Shown here one piece after another: positions 1 through 10,627 of a DNA stretch of 64,000 nucleotides. Every line of letters starts with the position of its first letter. Position 1 is the first letter of the stretch. The stretch covers positions 1,922,001 to 1,986,000 of the forward strand of contig MU271147.1 of NCBI GenBank assembly GCA_021432605.1, written 5' to 3'. The notes beneath the pieces were generated by a model. That model ran no database searches. It was not told the origin of the DNA and saw only the letters and a program-made list of their open reading frames with translations. Position numbers and translations under genes: made by a program. Origin of the DNA: Coniochaeta sp. PMI_546. Taxonomy: Eukaryota; Ascomycota; Sordariomycetes; Coniochaetales; Coniochaetaceae.

Positions 1-238
1 AGGTATCTAGTTGGCTGTGCTAACATCAGACAGGAGCACGGGCTTCGAGTGCTCACCTAGGTGTGCGGACAGCCTCCACACTCAATCGCCAATGTAAGCT
101 TACGTAATCAAAAAATTTCCCGGACGAGGCTCAACCTCATTGATCCACTTCAGCGACGACGGCGTTGTTGTCTCGCGAGCTCAGCGCCAAAGTTCAACTA
201 CACATCTTCCCGAGGAACGACAATCCACTCTGCCCAAC

Positions 239-760
239 ATGTCCATGTTCAGGGCCAAGAAGCTCGACCTGGGCTGCTTCGTCAACATCAAGACCATCCG
301 CGACCACTCCAAGCGGAAGGCTTTCGAAGCGTTTGAGACTCAGAGGTGCGTTTCCGCCTCTACCTTTTCGAAACTGTTGGCGGTGGTTTAAGGGGACTTG
401 GGTTGGGAGCTTGGTGCTGATGGATGTGCGAAATAAATAGACAAGCCCTCCGATACTGCATCCGCAACCAGACGCTGCCCGCCAGGACGAGGGCCGAGGC
501 CCAGCTGCAGTTGACGCAGATGCACTGCTATACAAGGCCGACGCAGATCCGGAATAGGTGTATACTTGGTGGTAAGGGGAGGGGTGTGTTGAGGGACTTT
601 AAGATGACGAGGGTAGGTTTTCGGCCTCCTGCTGCTTGACAGGGCTTATGTGATAGAGGATGTAGTGCGGTTAATGCTAACGTGTGTCTCGGGGCAGTAC
701 AACTTCCGGATGCAGGCGCTAGAGGGAAATATACCTGGTGTTAAGAAGGCGAGTTGGTGA
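239..760 (+). CDS. MRP2: Mitochondrial small-subunit ribosomal protein uS14m (Mrp2)
   Basis: Structural protein of the mitochondrial 37S ribosomal subunit, in the S14 family. Exons are 239-345, 441-612 and 698-760, giving 113 residues, the usual length for fungal Mrp2. The start MSMFRAKKLDLGCFVNIKTI is followed in exon 2 by QALRYCIRNQTLP and the conserved RNRCILGGKGRGVLRDFKMTR. Exon 3 gives YNFRMQALEGNIPGVKKASW, which is the family's C-terminal signature. Introns use GTGCGT and GTAGGT donors, and both junctions keep frame (phase 2 after exon 1, phase 0 after exon 2). The zinc-binding cysteines of bacterial S14 are absent, as is normal for this mitochondrial branch. It lies upstream of and co-oriented with the Arb2-domain gene, with no sign of a functional link. 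Identification is firm from the C-terminal motif. Confidence 0.93.
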
Positions 761-1293
761 AGAGACGGTGCTATGGGGATGCGGGCTGTGGACAGTGACG
801 CACCATCTGGCGATATCTGGTCGGGAAGCTCGGTGGCATCTCTTCGCCGTGGAGGTCATTGACCGTGTAAAACACTGTCACGATATTGAGAAACGAATTA
901 GAACCATCACCTCATCTTCCAGGTTCTGGCCTGGACCGTGGCTCCCTTGTTATTTGCTCCTGCCGTCTATGGCTGTTTGCCATCTGCACTTATTCGCTTC
1001 GTTTGCTCAGGCTGGTTATCACTCCCGTCCATTTACCTTGGGTACCTTAAGGTAGGTACCCCTAGACCAGATTCACTCTGCAAATAAATACACACTCACT
1101 CTCACTTCCAAATAATTCCTCCGATAGGCAAACTTACGGATCATCTGCTTGGATGCAGAGTACCCGTAGCCGTCTTCTTCATCTCTCTTTCGTTCCTTTA
1201 CCTCCTACCCGAGCATCTTGGTTTCTCATCTTCAGTCGTTTCGCATCTCAGTCTAAGGTTTACTTTCGACTGTTGGCCACCTGAGTCGCAGCC
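761..1293. other. Intergenic region between MRP2 and the Arb2-domain gene
   Basis: I see no gene in this stretch. It holds the 3' flank of MRP2 and the promoter and 5'UTR of the next gene. It contains one copy of the recurring GGTACC-type palindrome at 1041-1060. The 5'UTR is pyrimidine-rich (CTCACT repeats near 1090-1105). Confidence 0.7.
1041..1060. repeat. Intergenic GGTACC palindrome
   Basis: The sequence ggtaccttaaggtaggtacc is nearly self-complementary, with GGTACC at both ends. Related copies occur in many other gaps of this window (see the finding on the palindromic motif). No function is known. Confidence 0.6.
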
Positions 1294-3294
1294 ATGTTTC
1301 GTCGACGCTGGTCCGCTCTGCCGGCCGATCCCATCTTTCCCTCCGATATGAGGCAGCTTGGGTACGTGATCTGTTCCAAGACATAGCACTTGAGATGAAG
1401 CTTCCTCCTTCCGCACGAGCGAGACGTTCAAGAGAGTCGAGGCACAACTGCGTCAAGTCTCTCGTCTGGAAACAAAACGCTTACCGTCACTCCAGATACT
1501 TCGTCAACAATGTCGATGAGATTCGCAACATCAACGACCCCAACAAGTACTTTAAGTTCTTCATCACCAAGAACGGACGCTGGAACGAGCGCCAGCGCTT
1601 CGCCATGAACCGTGAGCAGCGCCCTTCCTCCACAATTTCCCTATGTTATATCTTCTAGATGCTGAATCCTAACTCCTATCAAGAAGCGATTGAGTCTCTC
1701 GTTCATGCTCGCCTCGAGAAACTGGGCCTGGAAAAGACCATCCTGCCGGCCGGTACACCTGCCACATCGCCCCACGTGCCCATCTTCGTCAGTCCCAACA
1801 TCGCCCATGCGGACCGCATCATTGTCATTTTCGGCGAGTCAGCGCAGGACCTGGGTATCATCGCGTACCGCGTTATCGGCGGCCCAGGTGGCGTAAACAA
1901 GGGCTCGATGGTATCCATCGTGCAGGCAATCCAGGAGGCAGATACGCTAAGCCGGGCTGGCATCGTGATCGCCAACCCAGGCCAGCTGTGGTGGTGGCCT
2001 GAGGGCAAGCGCGGGCTGACGCTCAGCGGTCGGTTTGCGATCCCGATGCAGAGCGCTGTTCATTGGGGTCGGGAGTATGATGCGAGACTCAATGCGATTC
2101 CGGGACATGAGACTGTGGGACGACACGTGAAGAGTGTGTTTGAAGAGGTGCTTGGCCGGACGGCTAGGAGTGATGCCAAGCTCGCTGTCGTGGCTGTTAC
2201 CGATGTTGCGGATGAGGTGGAGCGGTACCTTGACGATGATGAGAATTGGAAGGTCTGGGGTGAGAGGATGGAGAGCCTTGCCCTGTTGGGCAACTACTAT
2301 TGTAGTACTGAGGGGATCAAGTGTGAGGGATTCAAGACGTTTCTGGCAGAGGTAAGCTTGATTCACCACTACGGACGTCCTATGCCCTGGGATACACTAA
2401 CGTACTACTCGCCAGCGAGCTCGAGCCTGGATTGGCGACCCGGATCCTCTGAATGTGCCCCTCGCAAACCCAGAGGGTACTCCCATGAGACCGGGCATCG
2501 GTTGTCCCGTCGTTAGTGCTGGCCCTGAGGCGTACTTGGCAGAACTTCTGCTCATTCATGCATACCCGGCGATACTCAAGTGGATGCGCGAGGTGGCGAT
2601 TACCGAGAACTACGGTAACCCGTATTGTGAGATTATCGAAGCACCACCCGAGCCTGCGGACGCTCGTTACTGGAACGGAGACACCGACAAGAAAGTCGGT
2701 GCTGCTGCAGGTGATCAGGCCACAAGGGCTGACGTTCAGGACACGGTTGCCAGCGATGAGAAGACTGTTCTTGTTGAAGCCGATCAACATCACAGAGATG
2801 AATATGCTAGCGTCACCGGTGCCGTCAAAGAGGACGCAACTGCTGTCAGCAAGAAGCCGGAGGCAGAGAAGGAGCAGGGAGCAGACAAGCCCGGCCCTAA
2901 TGAGGAGCACGCCGCTGCCAATACCAATACCGATGACATCAATCGCCATACCAGTTTCCGAAACAATCTCAAGGAGTCCAGCTTCATGCAAGGACCCAAC
3001 GAGCCTGTTCCTCCGGCAGCAGACGACCGCCCGCTGCGCGAGAGGATCGACGACATCGCCAAAATGATGGATGCCCAAGCCAAGGAGGCGGCCGCCATGC
3101 AGAAGAAGGAGGAGGAGGAGAAGGCGAGGTTGGAACATATGCGGCGCGAAGTGATGCACACGCTCGAGCACTTTGAGAAGATGGCTGCTCAGACGCTGAA
3201 GGAGGGCGGCAAGGCGGTGCGTGACGACAGTAGTGATGATGGTGATGATGACGACAAGGAAAGTTCGGACGAGGAACTTGAGGAGTGGGAGTGA
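1294..3294 (+). CDS. Arb2-domain protein
   Basis: Member of the fungal Arb2 domain family, named after a subunit of the S. pombe Argonaute siRNA chaperone complex; most filamentous-fungal members have no proven role. Exons are 1294-1361, 1496-1611, 1684-2351 and 2416-3294 (576 residues). The start MFRRRWSALPADPIFPSDM is typical of the family. The domain includes YFVNNVDEIRNINDP, FVSPNIAHADRIIVIFGES, GGVNKGSM and IVIANPGQLWWWPEGKRGL (about residues 25-320). The third exon is best started at 1684, after a CTAAC branch site and TATCAAG, because this restores the conserved MNQAIESLVHARLE; the more obvious acceptor at 1658 gives an immediate stop. The last 200 residues are charged and low in complexity, with a coiled-coil-like run of Glu, Lys and Ala and an acidic D/E tail. 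A nuclear RNA-silencing or heterochromatin role is only inference from the domain name. Confidence 0.85.
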
Positions 3295-3655
3295 GCTCTT
3301 CTAGCCATTCCTTTGACTTGGACTGGTCCGCATTGGACTAAATAGGGTGAAGTAAGTGGACAGAGTATGGAAACCACGACACGCGCAGAGAACTGTGCTA
3401 TGTTTGCTTCATAAGGTAGCTTAGACAAGGGGATAGAAAGCCTGGCACACAACGTAATCGAAGTGACTTTCCATTTCAAGTAGTCCATCTGGTTCAATCT
3501 CGTGGTATCATGGTATACATTTCCATTTTCCGTTCCAATTCGAGCAGATTTAGACTGTCGCATCGAGTGACCTTTATCGGTACTTCGTACAAGCATACAT
3601 ATGGAACTCCCGGAATCCAAAGATGCACCTACCCAACCATGTCATATTGCAACAC
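3295..3655. other. Intergenic region between convergent genes
   Basis: This stretch lies between the stop codons of the Arb2-domain gene (+) and the mitochondrial TPR-like gene (-). It can only hold 3'UTRs. I see no further feature. Confidence 0.7.
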
Positions 3656-5323
3656 TCAAGCCTTGAAAATAGACCCGAAATCAAACAACTTCCTAGGCGG
3701 CTCCAAATCCTCCAACAACTCCGCCGCCCGGCGCTGCCGCTCCTCAATGACCTTCTCCTCGGCCGCCCACCGGTCGACATCCTCCGCCTTCACCTCGCCC
3801 TGGCCCCAGAGCCCGAACCACCCACCACCACCACCACCACTGGCCTCGGGGATCCTGCCCTGCTTAGCCCTCTCCTCCCGAGCCAGCCTCGCCACCATCC
3901 TGCCCCAGTTCTCCATACCGGTAGACAGACAGTCGCGACAGACAGTCTTGGCCTCCTTGAGACTGTCGTCTGCGTCCGAGCCCAGCCTGCGCAGCTGCTC
4001 CTCCGCCAGGTCGACCGCGTCGCGGGTCCAGGCTAGGCCTTCCTCCCGTCCTTCCTGGCGGGAGGTGTAGAGGATCTCGCCGATGTGGAGGTGCAGCGCG
4101 GCCTCGAGGCAGATTTCTCTGCTGTCGCGGACCGGCGGGGAGGTGCCGTCTGGTGGTGGAAGGGGGTAGGCGGGTGGTTGGATTAGATTGAGGAAGGAGC
4201 GGGTTACCGAAGGTTTCGAGGGTGATGAGAAGGGGAGAAGGCTTGTGTCGGGCGCGGGGAGGGACTTCCGCGCTTTGAGAATGGAGACTAGGATGGGCAG
4301 GGCGGAGGAGACGTTGCCGCTGCGGGCTTGGAAGGTGGCGAGGGCGGTGAGCGAGGTAAGGAGGTTTTCTGAAGGGGGTGGAGAGTTTTCTTTAAGGATG
4401 TGGGAGGTGGTATCGATGGGTGGAGGAGGGGGGGTGTTCTCTAGGGATAGCTCGACGGCGCGCTCGTACATGATGCTAGCCGGTCCGTGGAGGTTGTTGT
4501 ATTCGAGCCAGGAGGCGTGGGCGAGAGCTGCTTCCATCCTCTGGCGGGTGGTGAACCCTGGTGTTGAGACTATCCGCACGTAGATGTCGTCTGCTGACGG
4601 GTAAACGGCTTCGCAATCCTCCTCACGCGGAGCGCTTGCCTGGCCCGGACGGATAGGTTTTGGTCGAGGATTCGAAGGGCCGATGATTACCTCGGGCGGG
4701 AACATAATGTCCCTCGTCTTATCCCTCATCCAACCGTTCAGCATCTGAGCCGTCGCGGCGTAGAGCATCAAGGACTCGAAGTAGCCCCTCCTCCACGACT
4801 CGGGCATGGCGGACACGTCCTTCGTTCCTGGCGGGCACTCATGCGATGCGTCGTGCACGCCTTTGCCCTCGATGTTGGGGTCTTCCAGCCTCTTCACCAC
4901 CGACTCTGCCAACTCCATGATCTCAACCCAGTTTGGAAGACCCTGGGTCTTGTCGCGCCTCTGGCGGGCGTTGCGGAAGTATATCCGCGTCAGATATCCC
5001 CATTCGTGCGGTGTGGGGTACTCGCGCTCCAGGGCCTCTTGCTTTATAGCCCAAGAGGTGGCGATGAAGCATGCTCCTGCGGCTGTGAACAGGATCCCAT
5101 ATGCTAGGCCTTGCTTGACTTCGTGTTTGATCCATGCTTTCTTCTCTGTTGTGAGGTAGCGGACTCTTTGTTGGCCTGTAGCCTTCGGTATGGAGAGGAA
5201 GGGGAGCTGGGGACGAGCTGCTGGTCGTGACCGGAAGGGCGTGTTGTGTGCGAAGCTGCGAAAGAAGGGGAGATTTTGGGAGTTCCTGGGTAGGATCCGG
5301 CGGAGGATCAGTCTCGGGCGCAT
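3656..5323 (-). CDS. Predicted mitochondrial membrane protein with TPR-like helices
   Basis: Function not recognised. Single exon, 555 residues, starting MRPRLILRRILPRNSQNLPF. I chose this start because the N-terminus is then an Arg-rich, acid-free stretch like a mitochondrial presequence; an open frame continues 59 codons upstream but looks non-coding. A hydrophobic segment (GILFTAAGACFIATSW, about residues 75-95) is one likely membrane span. The rest is helical with Ala-rich repeats (MEAALAHASWLEYNNLHGPASIMYE and LTALATFQARSGNVSSALPI) that look like degenerate TPR units, broken by Pro-rich linkers. The C-terminus ends PPRKLFDFGSIFKA. From memory, relatives in fungal genomes are sometimes called MFS maltose permease, which this one-span protein is clearly not. 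It may be an inner-membrane protein exposing TPR helices, but that is inference. Confidence 0.75.
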   Translation of the reverse strand: MRPRLILRRILPRNSQNLPFFRSFAHNTPFRSRPAARPQLPFLSIPKATGQQRVRYLTTEKKAWIKHEVKQGLAYGILFTAAGACFIATSWAIKQEALEREYPTPHEWGYLTRIYFRNARQRRDKTQGLPNWVEIMELAESVVKRLEDPNIEGKGVHDASHECPPGTKDVSAMPESWRRGYFESLMLYAATAQMLNGWMRDKTRDIMFPPEVIIGPSNPRPKPIRPGQASAPREEDCEAVYPSADDIYVRIVSTPGFTTRQRMEAALAHASWLEYNNLHGPASIMYERAVELSLENTPPPPPIDTTSHILKENSPPPSENLLTSLTALATFQARSGNVSSALPILVSILKARKSLPAPDTSLLPFSSPSKPSVTRSFLNLIQPPAYPLPPPDGTSPPVRDSREICLEAALHLHIGEILYTSRQEGREEGLAWTRDAVDLAEEQLRRLGSDADDSLKEAKTVCRDCLSTGMENWGRMVARLAREERAKQGRIPEASGGGGGGWFGLWGQGEVKAEDVDRWAAEEKVIEERQRRAAELLEDLEPPRKLFDFGSIFKA

Positions 5324-6046
5324 GGTGATGTTGGGGATGCGGTGACAAGAGCTCGAAGCCACAATGAGGGGAGCTATACACTGCAGTATTGACGCCCGAC
5401 TCTCTTCAAGCCGATGAGCAATGTAGTGACATAATAATAATCGTGGGGAGTAGCAATGAGCTACACTGGCTAAGGTAGTGCTGTGCGCAGTATTCGTCAA
5501 ACGGGCCTTGGGTCGCCTGGACTCTACATAGGCCTGATAGGATCTTGGAGAGCTGGAATTGACAATTCAGGTCATGAGCAGCTCATGATTGAAAGTGGGT
5601 CATTCATTTTGTTATCTTATCTGATGTATCCATATCACGTGCGTGTCCAAGTTTGAAACAGACGGTCTACCGGTATGTCGTACAGCTGCTTTGGGTGCTG
5701 GCGAGCCGGATGTGGATATAATGGAGACACGCTAAGAGCCCCACAGTTCAGCCAGATCTACACGTGTATACGGAGCCATCTCATTGGTTGGATGAGACTT
5801 GGACAAAGAAATATGCCCCGCCATGCCTAACACAACCTTGGAACCCTGCCCCTCACCACCAAAAACCTTGGAAGCTGGACACATCGTGGGGCATTAACTC
5901 GTACCTCATCCGCATATCGGCATCAGCATTATTTCGAGTCTGACTCTTGACTCACAACCTGCCGTTACCCAGCGTCCTCAGCACCTACACACACACGCGC
6001 GTCTTGCCCTCTTCAACTCTAAGCCAATTCCCTCCTTCATAACATC
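5324..6046. other. Divergent promoter region
   Basis: This is the 5' flank of the TPR-like gene (-) and of the phosphoserine phosphatase gene (+). It has a CA/CG-rich run (cacacacacgcgcg, about 5987-6001) and a pyrimidine-rich leader just before the phosphatase start. I see no gene. Confidence 0.65.
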
Positions 6047-7522
6047 ATGGCTCAAGAGACCAGCTCGGATCAGCACCAAAGCCCTGCGCAAGCGCGCCCC
6101 TCACTGGGCGCCAGCCAGAGGAGAAGCAGCTCTTACCTCAGAGAACACCAGCAATACCGCCCTCCCAGTAAGCCCGAAAACTACTACGGCATTGACACTG
6201 TGGTCGAGGACCTCAATGCCCCGAGCATCACGCCTCCGCAACAGTCCTCCTCCTCCTCCGGCTCGCAGTTCAACGGCATCCCCTCGTCCAAGAACCCGCC
6301 GCGGATAGTCGAGAGCGGCTTGAACCACGAGCTCTCCCACACCAACTGCGCGCCGTCACCTGGTAAGAAGACAAGCCGTCTAGTAGCCACGCTCTTCTAC
6401 AAGTCCAACTCGCCTCGCGTCTCCAATGCCGTCCCGTCGCCTAAGAAGTCTCCGTCCCCAAAGCCCACGGCGTCCGAACTGGCTTCAACCGATCTCCCAC
6501 CCTCGATCGCCCCCAGCAGCAGCCTCGAAACCTTCCCTCTCGAACCACCTACCGCCGAGCCGGAACCTCTCGACCACCTGTACGGGTCGTACATCTCACC
6601 ACTGTGCATCACCTCATTCCTGCACCTCATGTCTACCTTCCCTGTCCCAGCTGGATCAGCCGATCCCACCTCCTCCCATCGCTGCTTGGACAATCCTGCA
6701 CACCCGCTCGTCGTCGAGCTCGTGCTCTCGCCCGCCCCGTCGCCAAACTACCTCTCTCTGACCGACCTGCGCCGGCACGAGCTTATCTACCGCTTCGAGC
6801 GCGAGTGGAACGTCGATGTCGTCCTTCAACCAGATACACTCTGGCGCCGCCACCCACGGCTGGTCGTCTTCGACATGGACAGCACCCTCATCACACAGGA
6901 AGTCATCGACCTCCTTGCTGCGACCATCTCAGACCCACCCGACCTGGCTGCTCGCGTGGCCGACATCACGCACCGTGCTATGCTCGGCGAGCTCGAGTTC
7001 GACGCCGCGTTCCGCGAGCGCGTCGCGCTGCTCAAGGGTCTGCCAGACACGATCTTCGAGTCGCTCCGGCCAGTTCTGGACGTCACGCCCGGCGTCAAGC
7101 CGCTCATACGCGCGCTGAAGCGCCTCGGTGTCAAGACCGCTGTTCTGTCTGGCGGGTTCCTGCCTCTCACCAGCTGGCTGGCGAAGGAGATTGGCATCGA
7201 CTATGCGCATGCCAACGAGGTTGTTATCGAGGACGGTCGACTCACCGGCGAGGTCAAGGGTCTCATCGTGGGCAAGGAGCGGAAGCGTGACCTGCTCCTC
7301 GAAATCGCGGCCAAGGAGGGAGTCGGCCTCGACCAAGTTGTTGCTGTCGGTGATGGCGCGAACGATCTGCTCATGATGGACGCGGCTGGCCTGGGTGTCG
7401 CGTGGAACGCGAAGCCGAGAGTCCAGATGGAGGCCGATGCGAGGTTGAACGGCGAGACGTTGCTCGACCTGCTTTACCTCTTTGGTCTTACCCGGGAGGA
7501 GGTCGAATTGTTGACATCTTGA
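6047..7522 (+). CDS. SER2: Phosphoserine phosphatase (SerB/Ser2-type HAD enzyme)
   Basis: Catalyses the last step of serine synthesis, phosphoserine to serine plus phosphate, in the cytosol. Single exon, 491 residues. All HAD motifs are present: motif I VVFDMDSTLITQE (about residues 273-285, with the nucleophile and acid Asp pair), motif II AVLSGGFLPL (about 365-374), the catalytic Lys in the KGLIVGKERKRDL region, and motif III AVGDGANDLLMMDAAGLGVA (about 442-461). The yeast enzyme is about 309 residues. The extra length here is a roughly 170-residue Ser/Pro-rich N-terminal extension that looks disordered, followed by an ACT-like stretch (PLVVELVLSPAPSPNYLSLTD). The start codon sits after a CTTCATAACATC leader. 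The long N-terminus could be regulatory, but nothing in it shows how. Confidence 0.93.
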   Translation: MAQETSSDQHQSPAQARPSLGASQRRSSSYLREHQQYRPPSKPENYYGIDTVVEDLNAPSITPPQQSSSSSGSQFNGIPSSKNPPRIVESGLNHELSHTNCAPSPGKKTSRLVATLFYKSNSPRVSNAVPSPKKSPSPKPTASELASTDLPPSIAPSSSLETFPLEPPTAEPEPLDHLYGSYISPLCITSFLHLMSTFPVPAGSADPTSSHRCLDNPAHPLVVELVLSPAPSPNYLSLTDLRRHELIYRFEREWNVDVVLQPDTLWRRHPRLVVFDMDSTLITQEVIDLLAATISDPPDLAARVADITHRAMLGELEFDAAFRERVALLKGLPDTIFESLRPVLDVTPGVKPLIRALKRLGVKTAVLSGGFLPLTSWLAKEIGIDYAHANEVVIEDGRLTGEVKGLIVGKERKRDLLLEIAAKEGVGLDQVVAVGDGANDLLMMDAAGLGVAWNAKPRVQMEADARLNGETLLDLLYLFGLTREEVELLTS

Positions 7523-8876
7523 TTTGAGTCCGAACAGTACTTGGGGTCCTTATTTTCGTCCTTGTCGGATTGTCAGAAAGCATGGGATAGACGGCACCAT
7601 GCTTATATACATACCTAGCTTACTTGTATGAGGCGCCTACGCTGGGCATACCGGCAACAGTACTCGCACTCCAATCGGCTCGCGAAGTCATTCTCTGGTC
7701 TGATCTAGAAAATTACGACTATAGTCTGGCCATATTTTCTGGCTCATGGTATAAAAAAGCAAGGTAGAAACCAGGGAGTTACCAATATATTTCCAGAGAA
7801 GGGAGAGATCAGCAAACCCTTGTCCTCGAACGGTGACGTCACGAAAGGACCAATAACCACACGTCTTGCTGCGCAAGCCTGTGTCTTACTCAGAGGACCT
7901 ACCTTACCTTACTTAAAGCTGCAGCACATGCTCCTTGGTGTAACCGCCTTCCTGCTCGCACCGGTTACGAACGTGTCTAGGTGACGATCAGAACGTTCCG
8001 ATGGATCACAGTGTACGGCAACAGCCATCTGCGCCGGTTCTCTTTGAAGCTTGTGTATAAAGCAATCGCGACTACACATCCATTGTGATATGAATCTCAG
8101 AAGATATTGGCGTCTAGAACAGTAAGCCAGCTACTTACGACATCTCGGGGGATCCTTACTCGCAGGAGTGAGACAATACTACCAAAGGTGGTCTGTGAGG
8201 TGAACCCTAATCACAGACCGCCGAATATTACAGAAAAATCGCGGAGAAGGTCTAGATGCTCAGGTAGTGACAGAGCTTTCAGCACGCCTAGAGCCTTCCT
8301 GCTGGCGGCGTATACATTAGTTCTCTTGTCGGTGTATACGAAGGTTTCGTAGGTCGTTTCCACTTTGCTAGAGTGTGCGACAGCCATGTTGCTCTTGCCA
8401 GCTTTCATGTCCGCCCAGTCTTCAGGCGAGGAATCAGTTGTGGCGATACACACTCTGAAGCAGGGAGTCTCAGCGTTTACGTGTTAATGTAGTGATAGTC
8501 TGTAGGCTATGCAACGCACACTAGAGCATAGGATGCTGCGCGCCGGCTTAGTCTAAGTCGCTGAGCCAGATGATAGGAAATGCAGCAACCTCTATGTGTA
8601 GGGATCTATGTCCCATGCTCCGCGTTGTCAGTTTAAGCTCCAAGCCCCGCTGCCTGCCAAGCCTTATCGTGGCGTGGTACACAGCAGGGGCTAATAACTG
8701 TAGAGTCTAGGTCTACCGGTACCGGTAGCTACCTTACCTGATCGATAAGCCCTACCGGCTGTGGGGAAGCTCGAGCTCCAGGCTCCACCTCGTCCGACCC
8801 CGAGCTTCACTCACTACTGTAACTTCATTCCATCTAGACCTGTCATTCACGCAGTGCTCAAGATACTCCTACGCAG
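7523..8876. other. 1.35-kb intergenic region
   Basis: I see no convincing gene. Two clusters of the recurring TACCTTA/GGTACC motif occur at 7898-7914 and 8714-8738. A TATAAAGCAATC box at 8056-8067 is followed by no credible coding frame. The downstream part is the 5' flank of ATG29. Confidence 0.6.
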
Positions 8877-10627
8877 ATGACAGAAGTAAGAAGTAAAGAC
8901 CGTGAGACGGCCAAGGATGTGCCAAGGATGGAACCGAAATACGAGATATACGTTCGGCTGCCCTTCAACCGGGGAGACTTTGTCGATCCTCCACCCGTGA
9001 GTGTCCATGTGTCCATACATCACATTAATATCCATGGGGATACTGTACGGTACAGATATAGAGCTAATGCCTAACCGATGACTAGGTCGACTGGAACGAC
9101 TCCAAGTCTGATGCGTTGTGGAACATCATCTCCGATGTCGAACGCACCGAGAGGAAGATTGACTGTAAGTCACACTCTGCCATTATCAGATCTCCCAGTC
9201 TAACACTCTCAATCCAGGGAATGAACTGTGAGACATGCAAGTCACATCCACACCCACAGATACACTTACTTAACTCCCTATCATATAGAGCCATATCCTT
9301 CGGCGTCGGCGTCGATTTCCTGCTGATGATGGCCCAGACCCTGGCTGAGCGACACACCAACCAGCTCATGGGCCTGTTTCGCAAAGCCGCCGTCGCCACA
9401 GGAGCCAGCGGCGCGGCTTCGCCCGTTAACGCCGGATTTCCATCAGGGATATCCGCACAAGATACCACCGCCAGCGGCGAGTCGATGAAACGAGCCGCCT
9501 CCGGCACCGGGAACCGCCCTTCCTCGCCAACCTCCATCCGCAGAGACTCGCCCTTGCCTCGAACCAGCATCGGCACTCCAGGCGCCGGTACGCCCATAAA
9601 GTCATCCCTGGCTGTCCTTCGACCGCCCGTCATCTCCCGTACCGCGACGCCTTCCAACACCACCACAGTCGCAACCCAGAACTTGGCGTCAGCGGCACCC
9701 CAAGAACTGTCCTCCTCCAAACCACAGGCCGGCCCAAGATCCCCTCTCGGCCCGCACCACCGCCCTTCAACCCTGCACCTCTCAACAACCAGCCCCCCAC
9801 CTCCGCAAGGGTCCCGTTCCCCCGAGCCCAGCAGCCCCGCCAAGTCCGAGTCATCCACATCCTCCTCGTCCTCCAGCCCCGTAGAAAGCAGAATCATCAA
9901 GCGCCCGCCCCGCTCCGGCCCCAAACCAGGCCCCACAACCTCCATCTTCCCCGACGACGACGAGGACGAAGCCGAGCCGGCCTTCCTGCCGTACAAATCC
10001 CCGCCCCCCGCCCCCGCCGCATCGGCAGGCAGCAGCGACCTAGGCGCCACGCTGCGCGGAGCGCCCTCCCGCCGACCGGCCCCGCCGCCCACCAGCAAGG
10101 CCGCCGCCACCGCCTTCCTCCCCTCGCGCGAGAGGTCGACCCTATCCGACCGACACGCCGGGGAGCTGCGGGAGTCGCAGACGAGCGACTCGTCTGCCAG
10201 CTCGACCGCGCAGCCGCAGCGCGGACATCATCTGGCGGGGAGGGGGAAGCGACATCCTCCTCCCCCCGGCCCGCTGTCGCCGCGGCGGACGGCGGAGCTG
10301 GCGGGGAGGAGCCCGGCGGGGAAGGGCAAGGGGAGGGAGGGCAGTGATGGGACGCCTAGTATGGGGAGTAGCTTTAGTGATCTCGATGGTGAGTTAAATT
10401 CCGCCCCTTGGCTCCCACGTTGTTTGCTTTTATGAAATGAAGAAGAGTGGGATGGGAGATTGGGGAGTTAGGCTGACTGAACTGTTGCAGATGCGTCGGT
10501 GACGCAGTCTGCGCTCGAGGAGGCGCTGGCGAGTAATATGCAGGACGGAGGCGCTACTGTGGGGAGCAGGATGAGCACGTTCGGGAATGCCTTCAAGAGT
10601 CGGTATTTGCCCAAGAGCAACCGGTAG
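8877..10627 (+). CDS. ATG29: Autophagy-related protein 29
   Basis: Atg29 is a subunit of the Atg17-Atg29-Atg31 scaffold that builds the phagophore assembly site. Exons are 8877-8996, 9086-9164, 9218-9227, 9289-10388 and 10491-10627 (481 residues). The N-terminal domain reads YEIYVRLPFNRGDFVDPPP, then VDWNDSKSDALWNIISDVE, then WNEL and AISFGVGVDFLLMMAQTLAE, the fungal Atg29 signature in order. The third exon is only 10 nt and supplies Asn-Glu plus parts of two split codons; without it the domain loses frame. Residues about 105-430 are a Ser/Pro-rich, probably disordered region that may be phosphorylated. The C-terminus ends in a conserved helix and tail (QSALEEALASNMQDGG, then FGNAFKSRYLPKSNR). 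The frame closes exactly over five exons. Yeast Atg29 is shorter (about 213 residues); long disordered tails are common in filamentous fungi. Confidence 0.92.
9218..9227 (+). other. ATG29: 10-nt micro-exon of ATG29
   Basis: The bases ggaatgaact are flanked by AATCCAG on the left and GTGAGA on the right. They complete a Trp codon, encode Asn-Glu and begin a Leu codon, restoring the conserved D-W-N-E-L-A run of the Atg29 domain. Confidence 0.85.

Noticed and set aside
6604-7290. 228-codon plus-strand frame overlapping phosphoserine phosphatase
   Set aside because: It is an out-of-frame shadow, Arg/Ala-rich, and the HAD motifs are all in the other frame.
9082-10110. 342-codon open frame on the minus strand over ATG29
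   Set aside because: It lies opposite the Ser/Pro-rich coding exon, is made of Gly/Ser/Arg-rich low-complexity sequence and shows no family motif; the plus strand explains the region.
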